DNA from: Bifidobacterium asteroides
GTDB taxonomy: Bacteria > Actinomycetota > Actinomycetes > Actinomycetales > Bifidobacteriaceae
Length of the DNA: 64,000 nt
Assembly: GCF_009683175.1 (NCBI RefSeq)
Contig: NZ_WKKW01000003.1
Span: 166,880 to 230,879 of the forward strand
Direction: 5' to 3'
Shown here: positions 25,616-33,483 of the stretch, one piece after another
Layout: each line of letters starts with the position of its first letter
Numbering within the stretch: position 1 is the first letter of the stretch
Program-made: the position numbers and the translations under genes
The notes under the pieces: model-generated
The model's database searches: none
Told to the model about the DNA's origin: nothing
What the model saw: only the letters and a program-made list of their open reading frames with translations

Positions 25616-26593
25616 ATGGATAAGAACAAGATTTCGACCAACAACCCGGCCACGGTCGTTCTGGCTGGAGGATGCTTCTGGGGCATCGAGCGGTTCTTCC
25701 AGGAGGTGGACGGGATCATCGACACGCAGGTGGGATACGCCCAGTCCACAGTGCCCAACCCCAGCTATGAGCAGGTCTGCAGCGGTGTCACCGACGCCGT
25801 GGAGAGCGTGCGGCTGACCTATGATCCCCATGCGGTCAGTCTGCGGACCCTGACCCTGCTTCTGCTGGATGTGATCGACCCCTTCTCGGTGGATCGGCAG
25901 GGTAACGACCGGGGCCGGCAGTATCGGAGCGGCCTCTACTGGGATCCCGAGCATCGCGAGCAGGAGGAGCCCGTCTTCCGACGCGCCTTGGAGGAACTGG
26001 AGCGCAGGACCGGCCGTCATCCCGCTGTGCAGGTGGAGGCCCTGATCAACTTCTATCCGGCGGAGGAGTCCCACCAGGACTACCTGCTCAAGAACCCCGG
26101 CGGATACTGCCACATCCCGCTGGAGGCCATTGCCAACGCCGCCTCCCGCCAGCGCTACATCGAGCGCATCTGGTCCCTGGATCCTGAAAGCTACGAGGTG
26201 ACCCAGCACGCGGCCACCGAGCGGCCCTTCGCCAACGCCTACGACGGGGAGTTCCGCCCCGGCATCTATGTGGACGTGGTCAGCGGGCAGCCGCTCTTCT
26301 CATCCGCGGACAAGTACGATTCCGGATGTGGCTGGCCCGCATTCACCAAGCCCATCGATCCCGACCTGCTGGTCAACCGCAAGGACTACAAGCTGCTGGG
26401 TCGGCCCCGGATCGAGGTGCGGACGGCACAGACCGGCATCCATCTTGGGCACGTTTTCGACGACGGTCCGGCCGACCGTGGCGGGCAGCGCTACTGCATG
26501 AACTCCGCCGCCCTGCGGTTCGTGCCGCGGGACCGGATGGAGGAGGAGGGCTACGGAGACTATCTGCCCCTGGTGGACGGAGCAACCGCCTGA
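25616..26593 (+). CDS. msrAB: Fused peptide methionine sulfoxide reductase MsrA/MsrB
   Basis: 325 residues from the ATG at 25616, with GAGGAGG just upstream. MsrA half: VVLAGGCFWGIERFFQEVDGI (catalytic Cys in GCFWG) and ALINFYPAEESHQDYL. MsrB half from about residue 190: YDSGCGWPAFTKPI, GIHLGHVFDDGP and GGQRYCMNSAALRF (catalytic Cys). The two CxxC zinc pairs of many MsrB proteins are missing, so this is a zinc-free type. Together the halves reduce both stereoisomers of methionine sulfoxide, repairing oxidised proteins. Confidence 0.95.
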   Translation: MDKNKISTNNPATVVLAGGCFWGIERFFQEVDGIIDTQVGYAQSTVPNPSYEQVCSGVTDAVESVRLTYDPHAVSLRTLTLLLLDVIDPFSVDRQGNDRGRQYRSGLYWDPEHREQEEPVFRRALEELERRTGRHPAVQVEALINFYPAEESHQDYLLKNPGGYCHIPLEAIANAASRQRYIERIWSLDPESYEVTQHAATERPFANAYDGEFRPGIYVDVVSGQPLFSSADKYDSGCGWPAFTKPIDPDLLVNRKDYKLLGRPRIEVRTAQTGIHLGHVFDDGPADRGGQRYCMNSAALRFVPRDRMEEEGYGDYLPLVDGATA

Positions 26594-26615
26594 CCAGGCC
26601 CGGTCCTGAGGGTTG

Positions 26616-26834
26616 TGCTATACTGCTTCTCGGCTTGAGAAATCAAGAAAGCGGATGATCCCACCTGGGGGCCTTCCATGGCTTCGGGTTCGACCTGCGC
26701 CGGTGACGGTCGGCCGTCATCTTGTGCGGTGCGGGTATTGGCTGTTTCACTGCCATACGGCTGCGACAGTCATGTTCGAAACTATGGGTTCTTCGCTGGG
26801 CAGTGGATGTTGTGGTATTTGAGAAGGAGTCATC
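26616..26834 (+). promoter_or_regulatory. Promoter and long leader of the infC-rpmI-rplT operon
   Basis: An extended -10 element TGCTATACT (26616-26624) lies just past msrAB. The transcript would then carry a leader of about 200 nt before the infC AUU codon. The leader contains several self-complementary G/C tracts and no convincing reading frame. Leaders of IF3-L35-L20 operons are often bound by L20 for autoregulation; whether that is so here cannot be decided by eye. Confidence 0.5.
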
Positions 26835-27503
26835 ATTAGCGACGAACCAAGGATTAACGACGATATACGAGTGTCTCAGGTACGCCTGATCGGGCCCAAC
26901 GGCGAGCAGGTGGGAATCATTGCGACCTCCGTCGCCCTCAACCTGGCCAAGGAGGCCAACCTTGACCTGGTCGAGGTTGCACCCAAGGCCAAGCCTCCGG
27001 TCGCCAAGCTCATTGATTACGGCAAGTTCAAATACAACGAGAAGATCAAGGCTCGTGAGGCGCGCCGCAACCAGAGCATGTCGGAGATCAAGGAGATCCG
27101 CTTCAGATTGAAGATCGACGACCACGACTTCGAGGTCAAGGAGGGGCACGTGCGCCGCTTCCTGTCCGCCGGGGACAAGGTCAAGGTCACCATCATGCTG
27201 CGTGGGCGCGAGCAGTCCCGGCCCATCGGCGGCGTGGAGCTCCTGCGCAAGCTGGCTGACGACGTCGCGGATCTGGGCTCCATCGAGTTTGCCCCCAAGC
27301 AGGAGGGGCGCAACATCATCATGACCCTCTCGCCCAAGGGCAAGAAGGTCCACACCCAGTCCGAGCAGCGTCGGCGGGGCGGCCAGGCCCGTGCCGAGCG
27401 CAAGGCCCGTCAGGCGGCCCATCTGGCTGCCAAGGCCGACAACAATACTTCTCCCAAGCAGATGAAATCCAAGGAGGGCAGCAATGCCGAAGATGAAAAG
27501 TAA
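26835..27503 (+). CDS. infC: Translation initiation factor IF-3 (AUU start)
   Basis: 222 residues. The conserved N-terminus ([17 protein letters not shown]) is encoded, but there is no ATG, GTG or TTG between it and the in-frame stop at 26820. The start must be ATT at 26835, 5 nt after AAGGAG (26824-26829), or the adjacent ATC. E. coli infC also starts at AUU, which IF3 itself discriminates against, giving autoregulation. N-domain [20 protein letters not shown] linker, C-domain [17 protein letters not shown] and [13 protein letters not shown]. The tail after residue 180 is long and basic. The factor prevents premature subunit joining and checks the start codon. The rpmI start overlaps its 3' end. 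Confidence 0.95.
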   Translation: MSDEPRINDDIRVSQVRLIGPNGEQVGIIATSVALNLAKEANLDLVEVAPKAKPPVAKLIDYGKFKYNEKIKAREARRNQSMSEIKEIRFRLKIDDHDFEVKEGHVRRFLSAGDKVKVTIMLRGREQSRPIGGVELLRKLADDVADLGSIEFAPKQEGRNIIMTLSPKGKKVHTQSEQRRRGGQARAERKARQAAHLAAKADNNTSPKQMKSKEGSNAEDEK

Positions 27504-27678
27504 CTCCGCCGCATCCAAGCGCGTCCGGACCACAGGTTCGGGCAAGCTCATGCACGCCGGGACCGGTATGCGCCACAATCTGGAGCACAAGTCGGCCAAG
27601 AAGCGTCGTCACCTGTCCACTGACGAGGTGCTCGCTCCGACCCAGTCCAAGAACATGAAGAGGATGCTGGCCCGCTGA
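27484..27678 (+). CDS. rpmI: 50S ribosomal protein L35 (bL35)
   Basis: 64 residues: [21 protein letters not shown] followed by [14 protein letters not shown] and [10 protein letters not shown]. The start lies 20 bp inside the end of infC with AAGGAGG just before it. This overlap couples L35 synthesis to IF3. It is the second gene of the conserved infC-rpmI-rplT unit. Confidence 0.97.
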   Translation: MPKMKSNSAASKRVRTTGSGKLMHAGTGMRHNLEHKSAKKRRHLSTDEVLAPTQSKNMKRMLAR

Positions 27679-27726
27679 GCGGGTGCTGTCGCGTCGAGTG
27701 AGATTTTAGAAAGCTGAGGAATATCT

Positions 27727-28110
27727 ATGGCACGAGTCAAGCGGGCAGTCAACGCGCATAAGAAGCGTCGGGTCGTCCTGGAGCGGGCGTCAGGCTACCG
27801 TGGCCAGCGCTCCCGTCTCTACCGCAAGGCCAAGGAGCAGCTGCTCCATTCATATACATACAACTTCCGGGACCGCAAGGCCCGCAAGGGCGACTTCCGC
27901 AAGCTGTGGATCCAGCGCATCAACGCCGGATGCCGCGCCCAGGGAATCACCTACAACCGCTTCATCCAGGGGCTGCGCCTGGCCGGGATCGAGCTGGACC
28001 GCCGTGCCCTGGCCGACCTGGTCGTCAACGACATCGACACCTTCAACGCCATCGTGGCCGAGGCCAAGAAGGCCCTGCCTGCCGATGTGAACGCTCCGGT
28101 CGCTGCCTGA
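27727..28110 (+). CDS. rplT: 50S ribosomal protein L20 (bL20)
   Basis: 127 residues. [33 protein letters not shown] is the long basic N-terminal arm that threads into 23S r[31 protein letters not shown] is the globular part. L20 is essential for early large-subunit assembly and in several bacteria represses its own operon by binding the leader. A terminator follows 27 bp after the stop. Confidence 0.97.
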   Translation: MARVKRAVNAHKKRRVVLERASGYRGQRSRLYRKAKEQLLHSYTYNFRDRKARKGDFRKLWIQRINAGCRAQGITYNRFIQGLRLAGIELDRRALADLVVNDIDTFNAIVAEAKKALPADVNAPVAA

Positions 28111-28137
28111 TCAGCGGACCTGAACACCGTATTGCAG

Positions 28138-28160
28138 GAACCTCGCCTTTCGCGGGGTTC
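28138..28160 (+). terminator. Terminator of the IF3-L35-L20 operon
   Basis: Stem GAACCTCGC/GCGGGGTTC (9 bp, one G-U) with a 5-nt loop, then TTTGCATATTTG. It lies just after rplT. Confidence 0.8.
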
Positions 28161-28227
28161 TTTGCATATTTGACCATTCCTCAGGGGGACGGTAAGTTGA
28201 TTGACGACAATGATGCCGGGAGCCGCC

Positions 28228-29988
28228 ATGAACGATGATCACAGCCTAGACGCATCGGCTGTCTCGGCAGAATCGGCGGATCAGGTCAGTCCATCACCGG
28301 GCAGCGGCACTGCCAAGCGGGCCGGATTCAGTCAGCCGCGCCCTATTTTGCGGTCGCGGGTTTTTCTCTATGTGACGGAGTTCTTCTCGGGGATGGCCGT
28401 CATGGCCGCCGAGCTCGGGGCCTCCCGTCTGCTGGCTCCTTACTTCTCGTCCTCCCAGATCGTGTGGACCATCATCATCGGGACCATCATGATTGCCCTG
28501 GCCCTGGGCGCCGTTATCGGCGGTCGCTGGGCCGATAGAAATCCTGACCCGGACAGGCTCTACCTGTGCATTATGGCCGCGGCCGTCTGGATCGCCCTGA
28601 TCCCCCTGGTCGGCAAGTATCTGATCATCCTGATCTCTGGACTTCTGATCGTGGCCGTCTCCACGAATTTCCTGGTCCTGGCGGCCTTCATCTCCTGCCT
28701 GATCATCTTTGTTCCGCCCCTCTTCCTCCTGGGCACCATCACCCCCGGCCTGGTCAAGAGCGCCACCGACTCCCTGGACGACAACGCTTCGGTGGTCGGT
28801 CGACTCAGCGCCTGCAACACCGTGGGGTCCATCCTGGGCACCTTCCTGCCCACCTTCGTGACCATCCCTGCCGTAGGGACCTTCGTCACCTTCCTGATCT
28901 TCTCCGGGATACTGCTCCTGGTGGCCTTGGCCTACTTTCTTTCCTCCCAAGCCCACCGCTTGGCCTGCCTGATCGCCACGGTGGCCTTTGTGGTCTCGGC
29001 CGCCCTGTCCCCGATGACGGGGTTCGCCTTCTGGGAGAAGGGCCTGGCCTACGAGGGCGAGTCCATCTACAACTACCTGCAGGTCAAAACCCTGGCGGAC
29101 AGAACCATCCTTTCCACCAACGTGCTCTTCGGCGTCCAGTCGGTGACCATGAAGCATCCCGGGATGACCGGCATGTACTACGACACAGCCCTGGCGGCGC
29201 CGCTCATGGCCGATCAGGCCCGCTCGGCCCTGATTCTGGGGATGGGGACAGGGACCTACGCCCGGCAGCTGAGGCGGTACTATCCTCGGATGGCCATCCA
29301 GGGGGTTGAGATCGATCGGACCATCAGCGATCTGGCCATCAAGTATTTCGATCAGCCCAGTGATATTCCGGTTTCCACATACGACGGGCGAGCCTGGCTG
29401 GCAGCCAGCGCTCAGCGCTATGATCTGATCATGGTCGATGCCTATCAGGACATCACCATACCCTTCCAGATGAGCTCCACCGAGTTCTTCAACCTGGTCA
29501 GGAAGCACCTGAATCCGGGTGGTGTCATGGTGGTCAACATGAACATGATCGACGACGGCCAGGGGTCCATCAATGCAGCCCTGACCAACACCATCACCAG
29601 GGTCTTCGGATCCGACGCCATTCTGATGGCCGACGTGCCCCAGACCACCAATCGCGAGCTCTTTGCTCGTCGCCCAGTTTCCGAGGCTTTTGCGGAATCT
29701 GGGGGACTCAAGAAGGCAGCGATGCGGGACTATCCTGGTTCTGACCTGCTGGCAGAAGCTGCCTCCAGGGTCAGTCCTGATCCGGACCTGTCCCAGATGA
29801 TGGAGCAGGTCAGCTCCCGCCTGCGCACGGTTGGAAATGCAAAGGGGAGGGTATTGACCGATGACAATGCGCCGGTGGAGTTGCTGGGCATGCACGCCAT
29901 CGACGGCATCATCAGCAGGGAGGCCGGCCCCTACCGACGCATTCTTCAGCAGGAGGGGATTCAAGGGCTGATCCGTGAGGTCTCCTAG
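28228..29988 (+). CDS. Membrane-anchored spermidine-synthase-like methyltransferase-fold protein
   Basis: 586 residues from the ATG at 28228 (GGGAG 5 nt upstream); a TTG 27 bp earlier is possible. Residues about 50-290 hold seven to eight hydrophobic segments (FFSGMAVMAAELGASRLLAPYF onward), as in the transporter-like N-terminus of fused spermidine synthases. The C-terminal half has the SAM-type loop ALILGMGTGTYARQLRRYYP, IQGVEIDRTISDLA and RYDLIMVDAYQDITIPFQMSS. Known relatives are annotated as fused MFS/spermidine synthases, but polyamine synthesis by them is largely unproven. No speD-type gene is nearby, so the substrate is open. Confidence 0.8.
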   Translation: MNDDHSLDASAVSAESADQVSPSPGSGTAKRAGFSQPRPILRSRVFLYVTEFFSGMAVMAAELGASRLLAPYFSSSQIVWTIIIGTIMIALALGAVIGGRWADRNPDPDRLYLCIMAAAVWIALIPLVGKYLIILISGLLIVAVSTNFLVLAAFISCLIIFVPPLFLLGTITPGLVKSATDSLDDNASVVGRLSACNTVGSILGTFLPTFVTIPAVGTFVTFLIFSGILLLVALAYFLSSQAHRLACLIATVAFVVSAALSPMTGFAFWEKGLAYEGESIYNYLQVKTLADRTILSTNVLFGVQSVTMKHPGMTGMYYDTALAAPLMADQARSALILGMGTGTYARQLRRYYPRMAIQGVEIDRTISDLAIKYFDQPSDIPVSTYDGRAWLAASAQRYDLIMVDAYQDITIPFQMSSTEFFNLVRKHLNPGGVMVVNMNMIDDGQGSINAALTNTITRVFGSDAILMADVPQTTNRELFARRPVSEAFAESGGLKKAAMRDYPGSDLLAEAASRVSPDPDLSQMMEQVSSRLRTVGNAKGRVLTDDNAPVELLGMHAIDGIISREAGPYRRILQQEGIQGLIREVS

Positions 29989-30095
29989 GCGGTCGTCTCA
30001 ATCCCAAGCGCGTTGGAAGCATGGAAACAGAGGAGCGTAGCGTTACTATGGCCTGAGACCAGCACTGATGAAAGAGAACCGGAGGTTAAGCGGTA

Positions 30096-31025
30096 GTGGA
30101 CGGTGATCATCAGGAGGGGCTGACCGCATTGTTGGACCAGTTCCTGGCCTACACCGGTCTGGAGCGGGGTCTTGCACCCGCCACGGTCAAGGCTTATAAG
30201 TCCGATCTGACCATGTATATCAACTGGTTGTCCGGCCGCGGCATCACCAGCCTGGAGCAGATCCAGACCGCCGATGTGGAAGGTTTTCTTGCCCATCTGG
30301 CCGATGAGAGTCCAGCCAGCCGCTCGCGGAGGATGGCCGCCGTCCATGAGTGGCATCGGTTCGCCCTCAAGCAGGGGGTGACCGACCAGGATGTCTCCCG
30401 TACTGTCAAGGCTCCCAAGGGTACCTCGGCCCTGCCGGATGTGCTGGACGTGGACCAGGTGACCCGGCTGCTGGATGTGGCCGCCATGGGCGGGTCCAAG
30501 GATCCGGTGGTCCTGCGAGACAAGGCCCTGCTGGAATTCATGTACGCCACCGGCTGCCGGGTCTCGGAGGCCGTAGGCACCAACCTTGAGGACATGGACC
30601 TGGATGAGCGGGTGGTCCGTCTGACCGGCAAGGGCGACAAGCAGCGTCTGGTGCCCATGGGATCCTATGCCTGCCAGGCCATGCAGACCTACCTGAATCT
30701 GGGACGGGCCAGCCTGTGCAATCGGGCCACCAAGGGCAGGGAGCTGCGGGCCGTCTTCCTCAACAAGCGCGGCAAGCGGCTGACCAGGCAGACGGTCTGG
30801 CAGGTAGTCAGGGATGCCGGTCGCCGTGCGGGCCTGAACAGGCCCCTGCACCCCCACACCCTGCGGCACTCCTTCGCCACTCATCTGCTCGAGGGAGGCG
30901 CAGATGTGCGGTCGGTCCAGGAGCTGCTGGGCCACGCTTCGGTGACCACGACGCAGATCTACACGCATGTAAGCCCCCAGGCCCTGATGGAGACCTACCA
31001 GACGGCCCATCCTCGCGCTCGCTGA
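30096..31025 (+). CDS. xerD: Site-specific tyrosine recombinase XerD
   Basis: 309 residues from a GTG at 30096 with CGGAGG upstream. N-terminal SAM-like core-binding domain: LLDQFLAYTGLERGLAPATVKAYKSDL. The catalytic domain has Arg in YATGCRVSEAVGTN, Lys in GKGDKQRLVP, HxxR in HTLRHSFATHLLEGG, and His/Tyr in LGHASVTTTQIYTHV. With XerC (38370) it resolves chromosome dimers at dif. Assignment as XerD rests on its place before parA-scpA-scpB, a common actinobacterial and firmicute order. Confidence 0.92.
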   Translation: MDGDHQEGLTALLDQFLAYTGLERGLAPATVKAYKSDLTMYINWLSGRGITSLEQIQTADVEGFLAHLADESPASRSRRMAAVHEWHRFALKQGVTDQDVSRTVKAPKGTSALPDVLDVDQVTRLLDVAAMGGSKDPVVLRDKALLEFMYATGCRVSEAVGTNLEDMDLDERVVRLTGKGDKQRLVPMGSYACQAMQTYLNLGRASLCNRATKGRELRAVFLNKRGKRLTRQTVWQVVRDAGRRAGLNRPLHPHTLRHSFATHLLEGGADVRSVQELLGHASVTTTQIYTHVSPQALMETYQTAHPRAR

Positions 31026-31070
31026 CCCGCCAACCCGCGAATGCGGTCGGAAACTTGATAGGGTAGAGGC

Positions 31071-31910
31071 ATGCCTACGGATTTGTTAGGGCGCGAGTAT
31101 GAGACGTTCGCTGCCCCGGAGCCTTTGAAACAGCACGGCCCGGCCCGTGTCCTCGCCATGTGCAACCAGAAGGGCGGCGTGGGCAAGACCACCTCATCGA
31201 TCAACATCGCTGGGGCCATGTGCCAGTATGGGCGACGGGTGCTGATTGTGGACTTCGACCCCCAGGGCGCGGCCACCGTGGGTCTGGGCATCAATGCCAA
31301 CAGCGTGGACAACACCATTTACACCGCCATGTTCGACACCACCCTGGATGTTCACGAGGTGGTCCGGCACACCCGTTTTGACGGTCTGGACATCATTCCG
31401 GCCAACATCGATCTGTCAGCCGCAGAGATTCAGCTGGTCACCGAGGTCGGCAGGGAACAGGCCCTGGCGGCCACCATCCGGCCCCTGCGGCAGGAGTATG
31501 ACGCCATCATCATCGACTGCCAGCCCTCGCTCGGTCTGCTGACCGTCAACGCGCTGACCGCCGCGGACGGGGTCATCATTCCTGTGGCGGCCGAGTTCTT
31601 CGCCCTGCGCGGTGTAGCGTTGCTCATGCAATCCATAGAGAAGGTTCGCAGCCGCATCAACCCCGACCTGCAGGTTTACGGGGTACTGGTCACCATGTAC
31701 ACCAAGACCCTGCATTCGGATGAGGTGCTTCAGCGCATATACGAGGCCTTCAAGGACAAGGTCCTGCACTCCATCATCAGCCGGTCCATCAAGCTGCCCG
31801 ACGCCACGGTGGCCGGCGAGCCCATCACCATGTTCGCCCCCGAGCACAAGACCGCCAAGGAGTATCGGGAGGTCGCCCGGGAGCTGATCGCCCGCGGCAT
31901 CGTGGCGTGA
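31071..31910 (+). CDS. parA: ParA/Soj family chromosome-partitioning ATPase
   Basis: 279 residues. Deviant Walker A CNQKGGVGKTTSSINIAGAM, Walker A' VLIVDFDPQGAATVGLG and Walker B YDAIIIDCQPSLGLLTVNALTAADGVIIP. No parB gene follows; instead scpA overlaps its stop codon, so this ParA-like protein probably serves the SMC-ScpAB system or orients the segregation machinery. The canonical oriC-linked parAB pair would be elsewhere. N-terminal extension of about 28 residues before the P-loop domain. Confidence 0.92.
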   Translation: MPTDLLGREYETFAAPEPLKQHGPARVLAMCNQKGGVGKTTSSINIAGAMCQYGRRVLIVDFDPQGAATVGLGINANSVDNTIYTAMFDTTLDVHEVVRHTRFDGLDIIPANIDLSAAEIQLVTEVGREQALAATIRPLRQEYDAIIIDCQPSLGLLTVNALTAADGVIIPVAAEFFALRGVALLMQSIEKVRSRINPDLQVYGVLVTMYTKTLHSDEVLQRIYEAFKDKVLHSIISRSIKLPDATVAGEPITMFAPEHKTAKEYREVARELIARGIVA

Positions 31911-32710
31911 GCGGATCATCGGACGGCTTTGCCGTCGATCTGGATGTCTACCAGGGGCCCTTCGACCTGCTGCTGGGCATGCTGGCCAACCGAAAACTCT
32001 CCCTGACGGAGGTCTCCTTGGCCTCTATCACCGGGGAATTTCTGGACTATGTGCGCACCCTGGACTTCAGCCAGGGCCTGGACCAGGCCAGCGCCTTCCT
32101 GGATGTGGCCTCGGTTCTGGTGGAGGCCAAGAGCGCTGCCCTCCTGCCGGTGGAGGACGAGTCCATGCGCGACCAGGCCTCCATGGATGCCCTCCGGGAG
32201 CGTGATTTGCTCTTCGCCAGGCTGCTGCAGTACCGGGCTTTCAAGCAGGCGGGGCAGGACTTCCGAGCCAGGCTGGCCGCCAACTCGGGCCGCTACCCGC
32301 ATCCCGGCCATCTGGAGCCCCAGCTGACCCATCTGTTGCCTGATCTGGTCTGGACTCTGAAACCAGAGGATCTGGCCCTGCTCTGTGCCAATGCCCTGGT
32401 CAACGCTCCGGCTTCAGAGGTTCGTTTGGACCAGCTGCACGTGCCCTTGGTTGATCTGAACAAGGAGGCCGACCAGGTTCGCCGGGCCCTGCTGGCACAG
32501 CCCGGCCAGCCGGTGGCCTTCGCCGATCTGGTTGCCTCCTCCAAGGGCCGGGCACAGGTGGTGGCCCGATTCCTGGCCGTGCTGATCTTCTTCAGGCAGG
32601 AATTGATCCAGTATCGTCAGGATGGCCCCTATCAGCCGCTCTACCTGCGCTGGGTAGGGCCGACCCAGGAGCCGGAAACGGCCTTGATCAGTGAGGGGGA
32701 CTTTGCATGA
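31907..32710 (+). CDS. scpA: Segregation and condensation protein A
   Basis: 267 residues from a GTG overlapping the parA stop by 4 bp. The kleisin N-terminus FAVDLDVYQGPFDLLLGMLANRKLSLTEVSLASITGEFLDYV and the middle AAALLPVEDE-type segment (here SAALLPVEDESMRDQ) are family-typical. The C-terminal winged helix begins with VAFADLVASSKGRAQVVARFLAVLIFFRQ. It bridges the two SMC heads and binds ScpB. The ATGA overlap with scpB shows translational coupling. Confidence 0.93.
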   Translation: MSGSSDGFAVDLDVYQGPFDLLLGMLANRKLSLTEVSLASITGEFLDYVRTLDFSQGLDQASAFLDVASVLVEAKSAALLPVEDESMRDQASMDALRERDLLFARLLQYRAFKQAGQDFRARLAANSGRYPHPGHLEPQLTHLLPDLVWTLKPEDLALLCANALVNAPASEVRLDQLHVPLVDLNKEADQVRRALLAQPGQPVAFADLVASSKGRAQVVARFLAVLIFFRQELIQYRQDGPYQPLYLRWVGPTQEPETALISEGDFA

Positions 32711-33369
32711 GCCAATCCTCGGCTCCCGATACCCGTCCCGAATATGTGGACTTCGACGTGCAGGACTTTCCCGGCGGACTGGCCGCCTGTCTGGAGGCCA
32801 TTCTGGTGGCCACGGACCGGCCGCTGACTGCAGAGGATTTCTCCCGGGTTCTGGCCGTGGACCCGGCACCGGTCAATGCCGCCCTGGAATCGCTGGCCGA
32901 GTCCTACAGCGACCGAGGATTCGAACTGCGCCGGACCGCCCGGGGCTGGCAACTGGCCAGCCGGGCCGCCTACCAGCCCGTTGTGGCGGCTTTCGTCAAG
33001 GACGGTCAGACGGCACGCCTCTCCCAGGCGGCCTTGGAGGCCCTGGCCATCGTGGCCTACCGCCAGCCCATGACCCGTGCCCAGGTGGGTCAGATCCGCG
33101 GGGTCAACTCCGACGGGGTCATCCGGGCCCTGCTGGTGCGCGGCCTGGTTCGTGAGGAGGGCCTGGACGAGCAGACCCACGCCGCCCTGCTGGTCACCAC
33201 TGATCTCTTCCTTGAACGGATGGGCCTGCAATCCTTGGAGGATCTGCCCTCCCTGGCCCCCTTCCTGCCCGACGAGGACTCGGCCCTGGCCCAGGCCCGC
33301 CAGGAGCTGTCCGGTCAGCTTCAGTCCCCGGATCCGGCCCAGGGTTCGCCCCAGGGCGAGGAGCAGTGA
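32707..33369 (+). CDS. scpB: Segregation and condensation protein B
   Basis: 220 residues. Two winged-helix domains: LAACLEAILVATDRPLTAEDFSRVL and QAALEALAIVAYRQPMTRAQVGQIRGVNSDGVIRALLVRGLV (the highly conserved second-domain signature), then a C-terminal tail rich in Q and E. It dimerises and binds ScpA in the condensin complex. The start overlaps the scpA stop by 4 bp. Confidence 0.94.
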   Translation: MSQSSAPDTRPEYVDFDVQDFPGGLAACLEAILVATDRPLTAEDFSRVLAVDPAPVNAALESLAESYSDRGFELRRTARGWQLASRAAYQPVVAAFVKDGQTARLSQAALEALAIVAYRQPMTRAQVGQIRGVNSDGVIRALLVRGLVREEGLDEQTHAALLVTTDLFLERMGLQSLEDLPSLAPFLPDEDSALAQARQELSGQLQSPDPAQGSPQGEEQ

Positions 33370-33483
33370 TCGCCTGTCACACAAGGCGGTTACACTTGTC
33401 TCTGTTTGTCCAATTCCTGGACCACGCCAGCCGGCAGACAGGTCGGTGGGGGCATGGATAGCATTCACGAGAATGAGGTTTTG

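Noticed and set aside
30096..31025. The two Xer recombinase genes as integrase remnants of mobile elements
   Set aside because: Both are full-length with all catalytic residues and lie in conserved housekeeping contexts without attachment-site repeats.
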